64,000 bases of DNA, taken from Streptomyces sp. MNU76 (GTDB lineage: Bacteria; Actinomycetota; Actinomycetes; Streptomycetales; Streptomycetaceae). Under the pieces are notes generated by a model. That model was given only the letters and a program-made list of their open reading frames with translations. It was not told the DNA's origin and did not search any database. Positions 16,353-25,891 of this stretch are shown piece by piece; positions within the stretch are counted from its first letter, which is position 1, and every line of letters begins with the position of its first letter. The position numbers and the translations under genes were made by a program. The stretch covers positions 930,001 through 994,000 of the forward strand of contig NZ_JAJKLK010000003.1 in the NCBI RefSeq assembly GCF_020982545.1. The letters run 5' to 3'.

Positions 16353-17781
16353 TAGGGCTCCGTTAGGTTGCTCTGGCTCTTGTGCTTGGGCTGGTGGTGG
16401 ATGTTCTGGGCAGGGGGCGGTGGCAGGTGGTGCAGGTGCCGGTCCAGCAGTTCAGCAGGTCCTGGATGGCGTCGAGGATCTGGTAGAGGGTGAGTCCGCT
16501 GTATCGGCTTTTGGGGACAGGCGCTGTTCGGTGAGGAAGGCGTGGGCGGCGGTGACCAGGGTGACGTGGTGGTGCCAGCCGTTCCAGGAGCGGCCCTCGA
16601 AGTGGTCCAGGCCGAGGCCGTGCTTGAGTTCCCGGTAATCGTGCTCGATGCGCCAGCGGATCTTGGACAGGCGGACCAGTTCGGTGATCGGTGTGTCGGC
16701 GGGCAGGTTGGACAGCCAGTAGTCGGTGGGTGCTTCGGCGTCCTGGGGCCATTCGACCAGCAGCGTCACCTCGGGCAGGACACCGTCCCAGTGGCCGTGC
16801 TCGGCAGTGGCGGCGGCTTGGGCCAGACGGCGGGCCCTCACCCCGGCCGGCCGCACCCGCAGCGCCAGAAAGCGTGAGTGCATCGGCCCGCGGGAGCCTT
16901 CACGCCAGGTCACCTCGGTGAACGCCTGCCGTCCGTGCTCCTGAGCCAGCGCTGCCACCGAGGACGGCTTGTCCCGGTAGCGGGGCTGCGGCCTGCGACC
17001 GTTCCCGGACCAGGCCGGGGCGGTGGGCCGCACGTCGTGCGGGTGGACCGTCACGTCCGAACGGACCGCCACGACATAGCCGATGCCCCGCTCGCTCAGA
17101 CCGTCGCGGAAGTCGGCGTTCTGCCCGTAGCCGGCGTCGGCCACCACCACCGGCGGCACCAGACCCCACCCGGCCAGCTCATCGAGGATGTCCAGGGCCA
17201 GACGCCACTTCTCCCGGTGCCCGACCTCCTGCGGTATCCCGGTCTTCTGCCGCCGCACCGCATCGTCCGCCCACTCCTCGGGCACGAACATCCGCCACTG
17301 CAGCGGACAGGACGCGGTGTCGGAGACCGCGTGCACACTCACCGCGACCTGGCAGTTGGCCCGCTTGCCCAGCGCCCCGCAGTACTGGCGCGCGACCGCC
17401 ACCGACATCTTCCCGTCCTTGGGGAACGACACGTCATCGACCGCCCAGGCATCCGGGCCGATTCTCGGCACCATCCGCTGGGCGATCCGCCGCCGCACCG
17501 GCACCGGATCCCACGTCGACTGGTTCACGAACTGCTGCAGGTTCTGCTCGTTGCCGTCGGGCAGCCGTTCCGCCATCGGCTGGATCGACTTCCGCCGTCC
17601 GTCCAGCATCAGTCCCCGCAGGTAGCAGTCGCCCTTCGCCCGCTGATCCTTGCGCGGCACCGACGCGAACACGTCAGCGACGAATAACGCCAACGTCGCC
17701 CGAGCACGGTTCACTTCATGTGCGTCCACACCTTCAGCGTTCCCCCAAACAGGACCGACAGACAGACGTAACGGAGCCCTA
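16353..17781 (-). mobile_element. IS701-family insertion sequence
   Basis: The element is 1429 bp. Its terminal inverted repeats begin TAGGGCTCCGTTA on both ends, with further partial matches. It is flanked by CTAG at 16349-16352 and at 17782-17785, a 4-bp target duplication of the kind known for IS701 elements. The left CTAG is shared with the MITE. It carries one transposase gene on the minus strand. Together with the MITE it splits the palindrome GGGCGCCTAGGCGCCC, whose halves are now at 16131-16140 and 17782-17791. Confidence 0.9.
16363..17729 (-). pseudogene. IS701-family transposase, frameshifted near the 3' end
   Basis: Translation from the GTG at 17729 (MDAHEVNRARATLALFVADV) gives a DDE transposase of the IS701 type. 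DAWAVDDVSFPKDGKMSVAV holds the first aspartates, VVADAGYGQNADFRDGL the second, and LSKIRWRIEHDYRELKHGLG the YREK-like motif with the glutamate. The frame breaks after LTEQRLSPKADTA near 16499. The expected C-terminus (GLTLYQILDAIQDLLNCWTG) continues in another frame to the stop at 16363. One missing base in ACAGCGGACTC would explain it. All catalytic residues precede the break, so activity could be retained, or the shift may be a sequencing error. Confidence 0.85.
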
Positions 17782-17882
17782 CTAGGCGCCCCCGGCCCAG
17801 AAAAAATTCGGCTGCGCTCCCGCGAAGCGGTCACCCACACTGGCCGCAACGTCCGCAGGACCGAATCCCTGGAGCCCACGCC

Positions 17883-18944
17883 TTGCAGGCAGCCGTCACC
17901 GTCACGCCCTCCCGCCTCCCCGAGCTGCTGCTCGGCCTCGCCACCGTGCGCCCCGTCTTCCTCTGGGGCGCCCCCGGCATCGGCAAGTCCTCACTCGTGC
18001 GGGACTTCGCCGAGTCGCTGGGCCTGGAGTGCGTGAGCCTCCTCGGTACGCAGCTCGCGCCGGAGGACTTGATGGGCGTCCCGCAGATCCGCGACGGCCG
18101 CTCCGTGTTCTGCCCGCCGGAGGCGATCGCCCGCGACGAGCCGTACTGCCTGTTCCTGGACGAGCTCAACGCGGCCACCCCGGATGTGCAGAAGGCCTTC
18201 TACTCGCTGATCCTGGACCGCCGTATCGGCAACTACGAGCTGCCGAAGGGCTCGATCGTCGTCGGCGCCGGCAACCGTGCCACCGACAACGCCCTGGCCC
18301 GCCCCATCGCCTCCGCCCTGGTCAACCGGCTCACCCACGTCCACCTCCAGGCGTCGGCCAAGGACTGGCTGGCCTGGGCCGAGGACAACGGCATCCACCC
18401 CTGGATCCTGGACCACCTCACCGACCGCCCGGACCAGCTGTGGTCGAAGCCGCCGAAGAGCGAGGAGCCGTTCTCCACGCCCCGTTCCTGGCACATGCTC
18501 TCCGACGCGCTGCACTCCTTCGGGACCGACCTCGACGAGGAGACCCTGAAGATCCTCGCGCACGGCACGCTGACGCCCGCGCACGCGGTGGCCTTCTGCG
18601 GCTACGTCAAGATCGTGCGCAGCCGGTTCGGTATCGAGGCCATCCTCAAGGGCGAGGCCGGCTGGCCCCACCGCGTGGAGGACCGCGACCTGCTGTACTA
18701 CCTCGCCGACTCCTTCCGCGGCCGGCTGATCAAGGAACTGCCGGTCAGCAAGCAGCACATGTCCGCGAACGGGCGGCAGACCGCGTACCGCGCCAAGTCC
18801 CTGCTGGTGCGGCTCGCGGAGATCTCCGTCGAGGTCGCCCAGACCGTCATCGCCGACGACACCGACGGCAACCCCGTGCTGCCCGCCTGGTTCCTGGTCG
18901 AGGCGGCCCGCGACATGCCCCGGCTGGTGGAGGCGCGCCGGTGA
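17883..18944 (+). CDS. MoxR-family AAA+ ATPase
   Basis: The 353-residue protein has the AAA+ core in its first 220 residues: Walker A GAPGIGKSS near residue 30, an insert EDLMGVPQIRDG typical of MoxR proteins, Walker B CLFLDELNAA, and sensor 1 VVGAGNRATDNALARP. MoxR ATPases remodel or mature partner proteins and work with VWA-domain proteins, such as the one encoded next. The start is a TTG with GGAG about nine bases upstream. The stop overlaps the GTG of the partner gene (GTGA at 18941), so translation is coupled. Its upstream region now ends at the IS701 element about 100 bases away, which may affect expression. Confidence 0.88.
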   Translation: MQAAVTVTPSRLPELLLGLATVRPVFLWGAPGIGKSSLVRDFAESLGLECVSLLGTQLAPEDLMGVPQIRDGRSVFCPPEAIARDEPYCLFLDELNAATPDVQKAFYSLILDRRIGNYELPKGSIVVGAGNRATDNALARPIASALVNRLTHVHLQASAKDWLAWAEDNGIHPWILDHLTDRPDQLWSKPPKSEEPFSTPRSWHMLSDALHSFGTDLDEETLKILAHGTLTPAHAVAFCGYVKIVRSRFGIEAILKGEAGWPHRVEDRDLLYYLADSFRGRLIKELPVSKQHMSANGRQTAYRAKSLLVRLAEISVEVAQTVIADDTDGNPVLPAWFLVEAARDMPRLVEARR

Positions 18945-20752
18945 GCACGGCCGGCGGCAAGGGCCGGGGGAAACGGAAGACACAGCGGGACCTCGCCACC
19001 GAGGCGTTCGAGGCGGGACTGGAGGCGGTGCGGCGCAACTCCGCGCTGCGGGCGGTCGGGTTCAGCGTCTGCCGCAAGGAGAAGTGCGACCTGGCGCCCC
19101 GCGAGGGCCTCGTCCGGGTCGACTCCGAGGGCGTGCTGCACGCGCACCCCGACCGGCTCGCGGCCCCCGACGCCTGGGCCTGGGCCATCGCCCACGCCGC
19201 CATCCACCTGGGCTTCGGGCACGTCCCGGCGGCGCGGGGCGAGCGCACCCAGCCCGACCGGTTCGACCTCGCCGCCCGCTGCGTCGCCGTCAACCGGTTC
19301 CTGCTCACCTTCCCCGTCGGCCTGACCCCCGAGAACCTGCCCGACCGCTACCCGGACGGCGACGAGGAGCGCCTCGCCGCCCGCTGGCGCCGTGACGGAC
19401 TCCCGGCGGCGTACGAGCACTGCGGCACGGCCGGCGGCGAGCCCGACCAGCTGCTGCTGTCCTGGCCCACGTGGCGGGGCACACCCACGGACTGGCAGCT
19501 CGCCTTCGCGCACGCCCTCACCCGCACGATGTCCGCCGCGATGGACATGGCCGGCGGCCGCCGCGAGTCCCTGGACGACGAGCCGACCCGCATGCGGCCC
19601 TGGGAGAAGGCGCTGAGCTGGTTCATCTCCTCCTACCCGCTGCTCGGCGGCATCGCGGCCGGCATCCGGATCGTCGCCGACGTCGAACTCGCCCATGCCC
19701 ACGGCATCTCCGTCGCGGCCGTCGACGCGGAGGCGGGCGAGATCTACCTCAACCCGCTCCGCCAGTTCGACGACGAGGAGTGGCGGTTCATCCTCGCCCA
19801 CGAGATGCTGCACGCCGCCCTGCGCCACGGCGACCGCTGCGGCACCCGTGACCCCTTCCTGTTCAACATCGCCGCCGACTACGTCATCAACGACTGGCTG
19901 CGCGAGATGCAGGTCGGCACCATGCCCGACGGGCTGCTGTACGACCCCGCACTGACCGGGCTGTCGGCCGAGGAGGTCTACGACCGGATCGTCGGTGACC
20001 TGCGCCGGATGCGCAGGCTCGCCACCCCGCGCGGCAGGGGCGTGGGCGACATCCTCGGCGGTCCGCTCGGCTCGCCGCGCGACTACGTGGACCTCGACGA
20101 GTTCTACCGCCGGGGCCTGGCCCGGGGCTTCGACCTGCACGAGCGGCAGGAACGCGGTCTGCTGCCCGCCGGTCTGGTCGAGGAGATCCGCGCCCTCAGC
20201 CATCCGCCCCTGCCCTGGGACGCGCAACTCGCCCGCTGGTTCGACGAGTTCGTACCCAGTCCCCAGGCCGTACGGAGCTACGCGCGCCCCTCGCGCCGTC
20301 AGTCCGCCACCCCCGACATCCCGCGCGCCGGACGGTACTTCCCACCCGAGGAGATCGCCCGCTGCACCTTCGGCGTCGTCCTCGACACCTCCGGCTCCAT
20401 GGACCGGACGCTGCTCGGCAAGGCGCTGGGCGCGATCGCCTCGTACGCGGCGGGCCGGGACGTACCGGCCGCCCGGGTCGTGTTCTGCGACGCCGCCCCG
20501 CACGACGCGGGGTACCTGCCGGTCACCGAGATCGCCGGACGGGTACGGGTACGCGGGCGCGGCGGTACGGAACTGCAGCCGGGCGTCGATCTGTTGCACC
20601 GCGCCGACGACTTCCCGCCGGGCGCACCGGTCCTGGTCATCACGGACGGCTGGTGCGACGTGCTGCGGGTACGGCGGGAGCACGCGTATCTGATTCCCCA
20701 AGGTGCTCGCCTGCCGTTCACCGCGCGGGGGCCGGTGTTCAGGGTGAGATGA
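18941..20752 (+). CDS. VWA-like protein with zincin-type metallopeptidase domain (DUF2201 type)
   Basis: The 603-residue protein joins two parts. The first about 430 residues include the helix LAHEMLHAALRHGDRCG (near residue 286), an HExxH-type zinc site with a third histidine, as in DUF2201 putative metallopeptidases. The C-terminal part is a VWA domain whose metal-ion-dependent adhesion site begins GVVLDTSGSMDR (near residue 483), with later residues in GRGGTELQPG and VLVITDGW. Such proteins are partners of MoxR ATPases. Whether the zincin cleaves peptides is unknown. An internal segment FNIAADYVINDWLRE is also typical of the family. It is coupled to the MoxR gene by a GTGA overlap. Confidence 0.85.
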   Translation: MSTAGGKGRGKRKTQRDLATEAFEAGLEAVRRNSALRAVGFSVCRKEKCDLAPREGLVRVDSEGVLHAHPDRLAAPDAWAWAIAHAAIHLGFGHVPAARGERTQPDRFDLAARCVAVNRFLLTFPVGLTPENLPDRYPDGDEERLAARWRRDGLPAAYEHCGTAGGEPDQLLLSWPTWRGTPTDWQLAFAHALTRTMSAAMDMAGGRRESLDDEPTRMRPWEKALSWFISSYPLLGGIAAGIRIVADVELAHAHGISVAAVDAEAGEIYLNPLRQFDDEEWRFILAHEMLHAALRHGDRCGTRDPFLFNIAADYVINDWLREMQVGTMPDGLLYDPALTGLSAEEVYDRIVGDLRRMRRLATPRGRGVGDILGGPLGSPRDYVDLDEFYRRGLARGFDLHERQERGLLPAGLVEEIRALSHPPLPWDAQLARWFDEFVPSPQAVRSYARPSRRQSATPDIPRAGRYFPPEEIARCTFGVVLDTSGSMDRTLLGKALGAIASYAAGRDVPAARVVFCDAAPHDAGYLPVTEIAGRVRVRGRGGTELQPGVDLLHRADDFPPGAPVLVITDGWCDVLRVRREHAYLIPQGARLPFTARGPVFRVR

Positions 20753-20855
20753 GCCTCCTGCCCGCCGGAGTGTGATCGGATGGGGGCACGGAACCCCGGC
20801 GACGGAACCCCGGCGACGGGACTCCGGCATCGTGACTGACAGGAAAGGACTCATC

Positions 20856-21281
20856 GTGGCCACCACGCGCACCGCACACACCGTCTGGGAAGGCGAGCTG
20901 CTCAAGGGCACCGGCACCGTCACCTTCGACTCCTCCGGCATCGGTTCGCAGCCGGTGTCGTGGCCGTCGCGCGCGGAGCAGGCGAACGGCAAGACCAGCC
21001 CCGAGGAGCTGATCGCGGCCGCCCACTCCAGCTGCTTCTCCATGGCGCTCTCCCACGGCCTCACGGGCGCGGGCACCCCGCCCACCCGCCTGGAGACCAA
21101 GGCGGACGTGACGTTCCAGCCCGGCGAGGGCATCACCGGCATCCACCTCACCGTCCGCGGCGAGGTCCCCGGCCTCGACGCGGACGGCTTCCAGGAGGCG
21201 GCCGAGGGCGCAAAGAAGAACTGCCCGGTCAGCCAGGCCCTGACCGGCACGACGATCACGCTGACGGCCGAGCTGGCCTGA
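20856..21281 (+). CDS. OsmC/Ohr family peroxiredoxin-like protein
   Basis: The 141-residue protein is the length of OsmC peroxidases. It shows both redox cysteines, in AAHSSCFSMALSHGL and AKKNCPVSQAL, plus the conserved SPEELIAAAH segment. OsmC proteins reduce organic hydroperoxides with thiols in the cytoplasm. I chose the GTG at 20856 with GGAAAGGA eight bases upstream; an upstream in-frame ATG would add unconserved residues. The gap to the previous gene contains three tandem copies of a 14-base unit (20790-20831, GGAACCCCGGCGAC with one divergent copy). Confidence 0.9.
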   Translation: MATTRTAHTVWEGELLKGTGTVTFDSSGIGSQPVSWPSRAEQANGKTSPEELIAAAHSSCFSMALSHGLTGAGTPPTRLETKADVTFQPGEGITGIHLTVRGEVPGLDADGFQEAAEGAKKNCPVSQALTGTTITLTAELA

Positions 21282-21312
21282 CCGTCTGCTTCGTGCGCCC
21301 CGTCTCCGCCCC

Positions 21313-21342
21313 ATTGACAAGAGCCCACTCAAGTTTTGTGCT
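21313..21342 (+). promoter_or_regulatory. Candidate dnaK promoter with HAIR-like HspR site
   Basis: TTGACA at 21314-21319 is followed after 17 bases by TGTGCT, a possible -35/-10 pair. The spacer contains ACTCAAG (21327-21333). With the imperfect half ATTGACA seven bases upstream it resembles the HAIR operator CTTGAGT-N7-ACTCAAG of the heat-shock repressor HspR. The right half is exact and the left half matches in four of seven positions. Confidence 0.45.
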
Positions 21343-21404
21343 GGTGGTGGGAACACTTGGCGGACCTCGCGGGTCCTTGCGGACTCCGCTGGAAGGGGAC
21401 GGCG

Positions 21405-23717
21405 ATGGGGCGTGCGGTCGGGATCGATCTCGGGACGACGAACTCGGTGGTGGCCCTGCTGGAGGGCGGTGAGCCGACCGTCGTCGTGAACGCGGAGGGG
21501 CAGCGGACGACACCGTCGGTGGTGGCCTTCGCCAAGAGCGCCGAGGTGCTCGTCGGCGAGATCGCCAAGCGGCAGGCCGTGACGAACGTCGAGCGCACCG
21601 CCCGCTCCGTCAAACGCCACATGGGCGACGCGAGTTGGCGGTTCCCCGCGGAGGGCTCCGTGGACGGCACCCGCTACCGGGCCCAGGAACTGTCCGCGCG
21701 CGTCCTGCAGAAGCTGAAGCGGGACGCCGAGTCGTACCTCGGCGAGGACGTCACCGATGCCGTCATCACCGTTCCCGCGTACTTCGACGACGCGCAGCGG
21801 CAGGCGACCAAGGAGGCGGGCGAGATCGCGGGCCTGAAGGTCCTGCGGATCATCAACGAGCCCACGGCGGCGGCCCTCGCGTACGGCCTGGACCGGGGCG
21901 AGGAGCAGACCGTCCTCGTCTTCGACCTCGGCGGCGGCACCTTCGACGTCTCCCTCCTGGAGATGGGCGACGGCGTCATCGAGGTGAAGGCCACCAACGG
22001 CGACACCCGGCTCGGGGGCGACGACTGGGACCAGCGGGTCGTCGAGTACCTCGTCAAGCGCTTCCAGGGGCAGCACGGCGTCGATCTCGGCCGCGACAAG
22101 ATGGCGTTGCAGCGGCTGCGGGAGGGCGCGGAGCGGGCCAAGATCGAGCTGTCCAGCTCCTCCGAGACGTCCATCAACCTCCCGTACGTCACCGCTTCCG
22201 CCGAAGGGCCCCTCCACCTGGAGGAGACGCTGACGCGCGCCCAGTTCCAGGAGCTGACCGCCGACCTGCTCGACCGGTGCAGGACGCCGTTCCACCAGGC
22301 CGTCAAGGACGCGGGGGTGAAGCTCGCGGCGATCGACCATGTCATCCTCGTGGGCGGTTCGACGCGGATGCCCGCCGTGAGCGACCTGGTCCGGGAACTC
22401 ACCGGCAAGGACCCGCACAAGGGGGTGAACCCCGATGAGGTGGTGGCGGTCGGCGCCGCGCTCCAGGCGGGCGTCATCCGGGGCGACGTGAAGGACGTCC
22501 TGCTGCTCGACGTCACCCCGCTGTCCCTGGGCATCGAGACCAAGGGCGGCATCATGACCAAGCTGATCGAGCGCAACACGACGATTCCCACGCGCCGTTC
22601 GGAGATCTTCACGACGGCGGCCGACAACCAGTCCTCGGTCGGCATCCAGGTGTACCAGGGCGAGCGGGAGATCGCCGCGTACAACAAGAAGCTGGGCGTC
22701 TTCGACCTCACCGGGCTGCCGCCCGCGCCGCGCGGTGTCCCGCAGATCGAGGTGGCCTTCGACATCGACGCGAACGGCATCATGCACGTCTCGGCGAAAG
22801 ACCTCGCCACCGGCCGCGAACAGAAGATGACGGTGACCGGCGGCTCCGCGCTCCCCAAGGACGACATCGACCGCATGATGCGGGAGGCCGAGCGGTACGC
22901 CGACGACGACCGCCGGCGCCGCGAGGCCGCCGAGACCCGCAACCACGCCGAGCAACTCGCCTACCAGACCGAGAAGTTCCTCCGCGAGAACGAGGCGCGC
23001 GTTCCCGCCGACAGCAGGGCCGAGGTGGAGGCAGCGGTGGCCGAGGTGAAGCGCCTCCTGGAGCACCCCGAGGACACCGCGTCCCTCCGCGCCGCCACCG
23101 ACCACCTCTCCACCGTCAGCCAGCGCATGGGCCAGGCCATGTACGCGGCGGCGGCCGCAGACCGGGCCGAGACACCGCCCTCCGGCCCGGCCGGCAACGG
23201 GAACGGGAAGGCCGCCGAGGACGACGACACGACGGTGGTCGACGCGGAGATCGTGGACGAGGAGAAGGGGCCGAAGGGAGGGAGGGGCGGCGTAGCCGCC
23301 CGGGGGCTCAGCTCAGTGTGTGTCGCGGTACCGCTTCAGGATGTCCCGGGTCGCCTCGGCGGAGGCCGCGTGTGCCGCCATGTGGTCGAGGACTTCGAGG
23401 TGGAGGGCCACCTCGGTGCGGGAGTCGAGGTAGAGGGCACCGGTGAGGTACTCGCTGTAGACCATGTCGGGGAGTTCCGGTTCGGCGAAGCGGAAGAGGG
23501 AGAAGGGGGCGTAGGTGCCCGGGTGGGGGCCGCTGGCGAACTCGCAGACCTGGAGGATCACATGGTCCTTCTCGGTGACGTCGAGAAGCCGGTCGATCTG
23601 GTCGCGCATCACCTGGGAGCGGATGCTCACCGGCCGCCTGAGGGCCGTCTCGTCCATGATCACCCACAGGTGCGGCGGCTGCTCCTGGGTGAGGAGCTTC
23701 TGTCTCGCCATCCGTAG
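21405..23717 (+). CDS. dnaK: Hsp70 chaperone DnaK (orphan copy) with run-on C-terminus
   Basis: The ATPase domain starts [17 protein letters not shown] and contains [17 protein letters not shown] and [17 protein letters not shown]. The substrate-binding domain ([18 protein letters not shown] onwards) and lid helices follow, and a typical DnaK tail ([13 protein letters not shown]) is reached near 23267. No stop follows in this frame until 23715-23717, so the predicted protein gains about 150 residues antisense to the XRE regulator gene. A stop TAG lies at 23293-23295 in another frame, so a single-base error in the G-rich GAAGGGAGGGAGGGG tract would give a normal-length protein. No grpE or dnaJ is adjacent, so this is probably a secondary copy. 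The ATG has GGAAGGGG upstream. Confidence 0.9.
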   Translation: MGRAVGIDLGTTNSVVALLEGGEPTVVVNAEGQRTTPSVVAFAKSAEVLVGEIAKRQAVTNVERTARSVKRHMGDASWRFPAEGSVDGTRYRAQELSARVLQKLKRDAESYLGEDVTDAVITVPAYFDDAQRQATKEAGEIAGLKVLRIINEPTAAALAYGLDRGEEQTVLVFDLGGGTFDVSLLEMGDGVIEVKATNGDTRLGGDDWDQRVVEYLVKRFQGQHGVDLGRDKMALQRLREGAERAKIELSSSSETSINLPYVTASAEGPLHLEETLTRAQFQELTADLLDRCRTPFHQAVKDAGVKLAAIDHVILVGGSTRMPAVSDLVRELTGKDPHKGVNPDEVVAVGAALQAGVIRGDVKDVLLLDVTPLSLGIETKGGIMTKLIERNTTIPTRRSEIFTTAADNQSSVGIQVYQGEREIAAYNKKLGVFDLTGLPPAPRGVPQIEVAFDIDANGIMHVSAKDLATGREQKMTVTGGSALPKDDIDRMMREAERYADDDRRRREAAETRNHAEQLAYQTEKFLRENEARVPADSRAEVEAAVAEVKRLLEHPEDTASLRAATDHLSTVSQRMGQAMYAAAAADRAETPPSGPAGNGNGKAAEDDDTTVVDAEIVDEEKGPKGGRGGVAARGLSSVCVAVPLQDVPGRLGGGRVCRHVVEDFEVEGHLGAGVEVEGTGEVLAVDHVGEFRFGEAEEGEGGVGARVGAAGELADLEDHMVLLGDVEKPVDLVAHHLGADAHRPPEGRLVHDHPQVRRLLLGEELLSRHP

Positions 23718-24176
23718 CGACACATGCCGTTCGATGCTCTCGGTACCGGTCTGCCCGACCGTCCCGGCCTCCATCACGGCCCGCGCGTACTCCTCGGTCT
23801 GCAGCATCCCCGGCACGAAGTGCGGCTCGTACTGCCGGATCAGCTGCGCCGCGCCCTCCAGGCTGACGTACACGCTGAACCAGTCGGGCAGCACATCGTG
23901 GAACCGCTGCCACCACCCCGGCTTGTTCGCCTCCTCGGCCAGCGACACGAACGCGGCGACCTCGTGCTCGGCGACCCCGTACGTCGTCAGCAGCACCTGG
24001 ACGTAGGGGATCTTCAGGGCGACGTCGGCGGTCTCCATGCGCCGTACCGTCGCCGGGGCGACCCGGAGGACGCGTGCCGCCTCCTCGCGCTTGAGCCCGG
24101 CGGCCTCCCGCAGTTCCTGGAGCCGTTTTCCGAGCACCACCTGGCCCACGGTGGGCGCTGCCCGCCGCTCACTCAC
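23313..24176 (-). CDS. XRE-family regulator with DUF5753-type domain
   Basis: The 287-residue protein has an N-terminal helix-turn-helix ([20 protein letters not shown], then [14 protein letters not shown]). A long ligand or partner domain follows ([20 protein letters not shown]...[13 protein letters not shown]), characteristic of the abundant Streptomyces XRE-DUF5753 proteins, some of which control development. They usually neighbour a small DUF397 gene; none is visible here. I use the GTG at 24176 because GGGGAGG lies six bases upstream; a GTG at 24191 is the alternative. The gene is convergent with dnaK and its 3' part lies opposite the dnaK run-on frame. A strong inverted repeat (GCCGGAAC-N5-GTTCCGGC, 24245-24265) lies upstream. 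Confidence 0.88.
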   Translation of the reverse strand: MSERRAAPTVGQVVLGKRLQELREAAGLKREEAARVLRVAPATVRRMETADVALKIPYVQVLLTTYGVAEHEVAAFVSLAEEANKPGWWQRFHDVLPDWFSVYVSLEGAAQLIRQYEPHFVPGMLQTEEYARAVMEAGTVGQTGTESIERHVSLRMARQKLLTQEQPPHLWVIMDETALRRPVSIRSQVMRDQIDRLLDVTEKDHVILQVCEFASGPHPGTYAPFSLFRFAEPELPDMVYSEYLTGALYLDSRTEVALHLEVLDHMAAHAASAEATRDILKRYRDTH

Positions 24177-24442
24177 GCCACGCCTCCCCACGCGCCGATA
24201 TACCCCAACAGTCTGTCATGCCCCGGTGGCACCGCGCAGGGGCGGCCGGAACGCGATGTTCCGGCGGCCTCGGGGCACGACGACCCCGCAGGGTACGGGG
24301 TGCCATGACCTCGGAGGTAATCGACCGCCGTCGGTACCGCGCGGCAAGGTGAGGTCACCGGGTCCTTCCGGCCGCCCCACGGGCGCGCTCGGCCCCGGTC
24401 CCTCCCGTTCCCGCCCACCACCTCGACGGAGCGTGATCTGCC

Positions 24443-24889
24443 ATGTCCATGACTTTCGCGTCGACGGCCCGGCTCGCCGTACTGGCCCGGACCACCGAGC
24501 CCCGCACCATGCTGCGCCGCTTCCTGGCCGCCGACGCGGCGGTGACCGGGGCGAACGGGCTCGCCTACCTCCTGGCCTCCGGCCCCCTCGGCCGCTTCCT
24601 CGGGGTCGACCCCGGGCTGCTCCTCGGGCTCGGCGCGTTCCTCACCGTGTACGCGGTGGGTGTCGCCCTGCTCGCCGCGCGTGAGCGTCCGCCGACGCTG
24701 CCCGTACGGGCCGTGATCGAGGCCAACCTCGCCTGGACGGTCCTCAGCCTCGTCTCCCTGGTGCTGTGGCTGACGCCGAGCGCGGCGGGCGCGGTGTGGA
24801 CACCGCTCCAGGCGGTCACCGTGGCCGGGTTCGCGGCACTCCAGTACCTGGCCCTCCGCGCGGCAGGCCCCCGCACGGACGTCGGCTGA
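24443..24889 (+). CDS. Small four-helix membrane protein
   Basis: This 148-residue protein has four hydrophobic segments (LAADAAVTGANGLAYLLA, LLLGLGAFLTVYAVGVALLA, ANLAWTVLSLVSLVLWL, AVTVAGFAALQYLALR). I do not recognise a characterised function; proteins of this kind are annotated as conserved integral membrane proteins in actinobacteria. The ATG at 24443 has a GGAG about twelve bases upstream, and the ATG at 24449 is also possible. It converges on the MmyB-like regulator gene with only three bases between the stop codons. Confidence 0.7.
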   Translation: MSMTFASTARLAVLARTTEPRTMLRRFLAADAAVTGANGLAYLLASGPLGRFLGVDPGLLLGLGAFLTVYAVGVALLAARERPPTLPVRAVIEANLAWTVLSLVSLVLWLTPSAAGAVWTPLQAVTVAGFAALQYLALRAAGPRTDVG

Positions 24890-24892
24890 CCG

Positions 24893-25762
24893 TCAGGACA
24901 TCAGCCCGTGCAGGTACTTGACCGTCGCCGGGTCCGCCGGGAGGAACGTCTCGATGGCGAGCTCGGCCACGGTCACGTCCAGGGGGGTGTTGAAGGTGGA
25001 GACCGAGGAGATGAACGACAGCACCCGGCCCTCGTGCTCGATCCGCATCGGCAGCGCGAAGTACACGCTCGCCCCCGCGCCGGGTCTCGCCCCCGCGTCC
25101 CCGCCGGAATCGTCCTCGGGCGTGCCCGGCGGCAGCGGATAGGCCGCCACCTCCTCGTACAGCGCCCGCAGCGGCTCCGAGCGGTGCAGCGCGACCTGGC
25201 GCTCCATCTGCTCCAGCAGGTGCCCGCGCCAGGCGCGCAGATTCCGGATGCGCGGCGCCATGCCCTCGGGGTGCAGCGTCAAACGCATCGCGTTCAGCGG
25301 CGGCACCAGCAGAGACTCGGGGATCCCGTCGAGAAGCATGACGATGCCCCGGTTCGCGGCCAGGACGTCGTACGTCGCGTTCATCACCAGCGCCGGATAC
25401 GGCTCGTAGCCCTGTATCAGCCGCTCCATGCCCTCCCGCAGCGCGCCCATCGACGGGTCGTCCAGCGGCGTCTCCGGGTAGTGCGGGGCGTAACCCGCCG
25501 CGAGCAGCAGCGCGTTCCGCTCCCGTACGGGTACCTCCAGGTGCTCGGCGAGCCGGAGCACCATCTCCTCGCTCGGGCGGGAGCGGCCCGTCTCGACGAA
25601 GCTGATGTGCCGAGCCGAGGAACCCGCGCGCAGCGCCAACTCCAGCTGGCTGACCCGCCGTCGCTCCCGCCAGGAGCGCAGCAGCGGGCCCACGCCCTGG
25701 ACGGCGGGCGTGGTGGGACGGCCCGGGGCACCGGTCGGGACAGTCGTCGGGACACTGGTCAT
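24893..25762 (-). CDS. XRE-family regulator with MmyB-like ligand-binding domain
   Basis: The 289-residue protein has an N-terminal helix-turn-helix (LLRSWRERRRVSQLELALR, then AGSSARHISFVETGRSRPS) and a PAS-like MmyB/MLTR ligand-binding domain. That domain includes YAPHYPETPLDD, YPALVMNATYDVLAANRG and the C-terminal FNTPLDVTVAELAIETFLPAD. This arrangement is very typical of actinomycete MmyB-like regulators, which often control an adjacent oxidoreductase or transporter and may bind fatty acids. Here the divergent neighbour is a pterin dehydratase-like gene about 130 bases away, a plausible target. Start ATG at 25762. Confidence 0.9.
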   Translation of the reverse strand: MTSVPTTVPTGAPGRPTTPAVQGVGPLLRSWRERRRVSQLELALRAGSSARHISFVETGRSRPSEEMVLRLAEHLEVPVRERNALLLAAGYAPHYPETPLDDPSMGALREGMERLIQGYEPYPALVMNATYDVLAANRGIVMLLDGIPESLLVPPLNAMRLTLHPEGMAPRIRNLRAWRGHLLEQMERQVALHRSEPLRALYEEVAAYPLPPGTPEDDSGGDAGARPGAGASVYFALPMRIEHEGRVLSFISSVSTFNTPLDVTVAELAIETFLPADPATVKYLHGLMS

Positions 25763-25891
25763 GCGGAGAACGTAACCGAGCCGGTCGAGGCGTGGCGCGC
25801 CCGGGCTCCTGACCAGGGACCCGGCCCTCCGTCTGTGGCACGCTGGGAGGGACCGGACGTCACGGAGGGGACCTCCCGGAAGGAGTGGGTC

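Noticed and set aside
20739..23105. Very long open frame on the minus strand opposite dnaK (788 codons)
   Set aside because: It has a low-complexity His/Arg/Val-rich composition, no domain, and lies opposite an obvious DnaK. It is a GC-bias shadow.
23313..24176. Toxin-antitoxin pair based on the XRE protein
   Set aside because: The protein has the DUF5753-type regulator layout, and no small toxin or DUF397 gene is adjacent.
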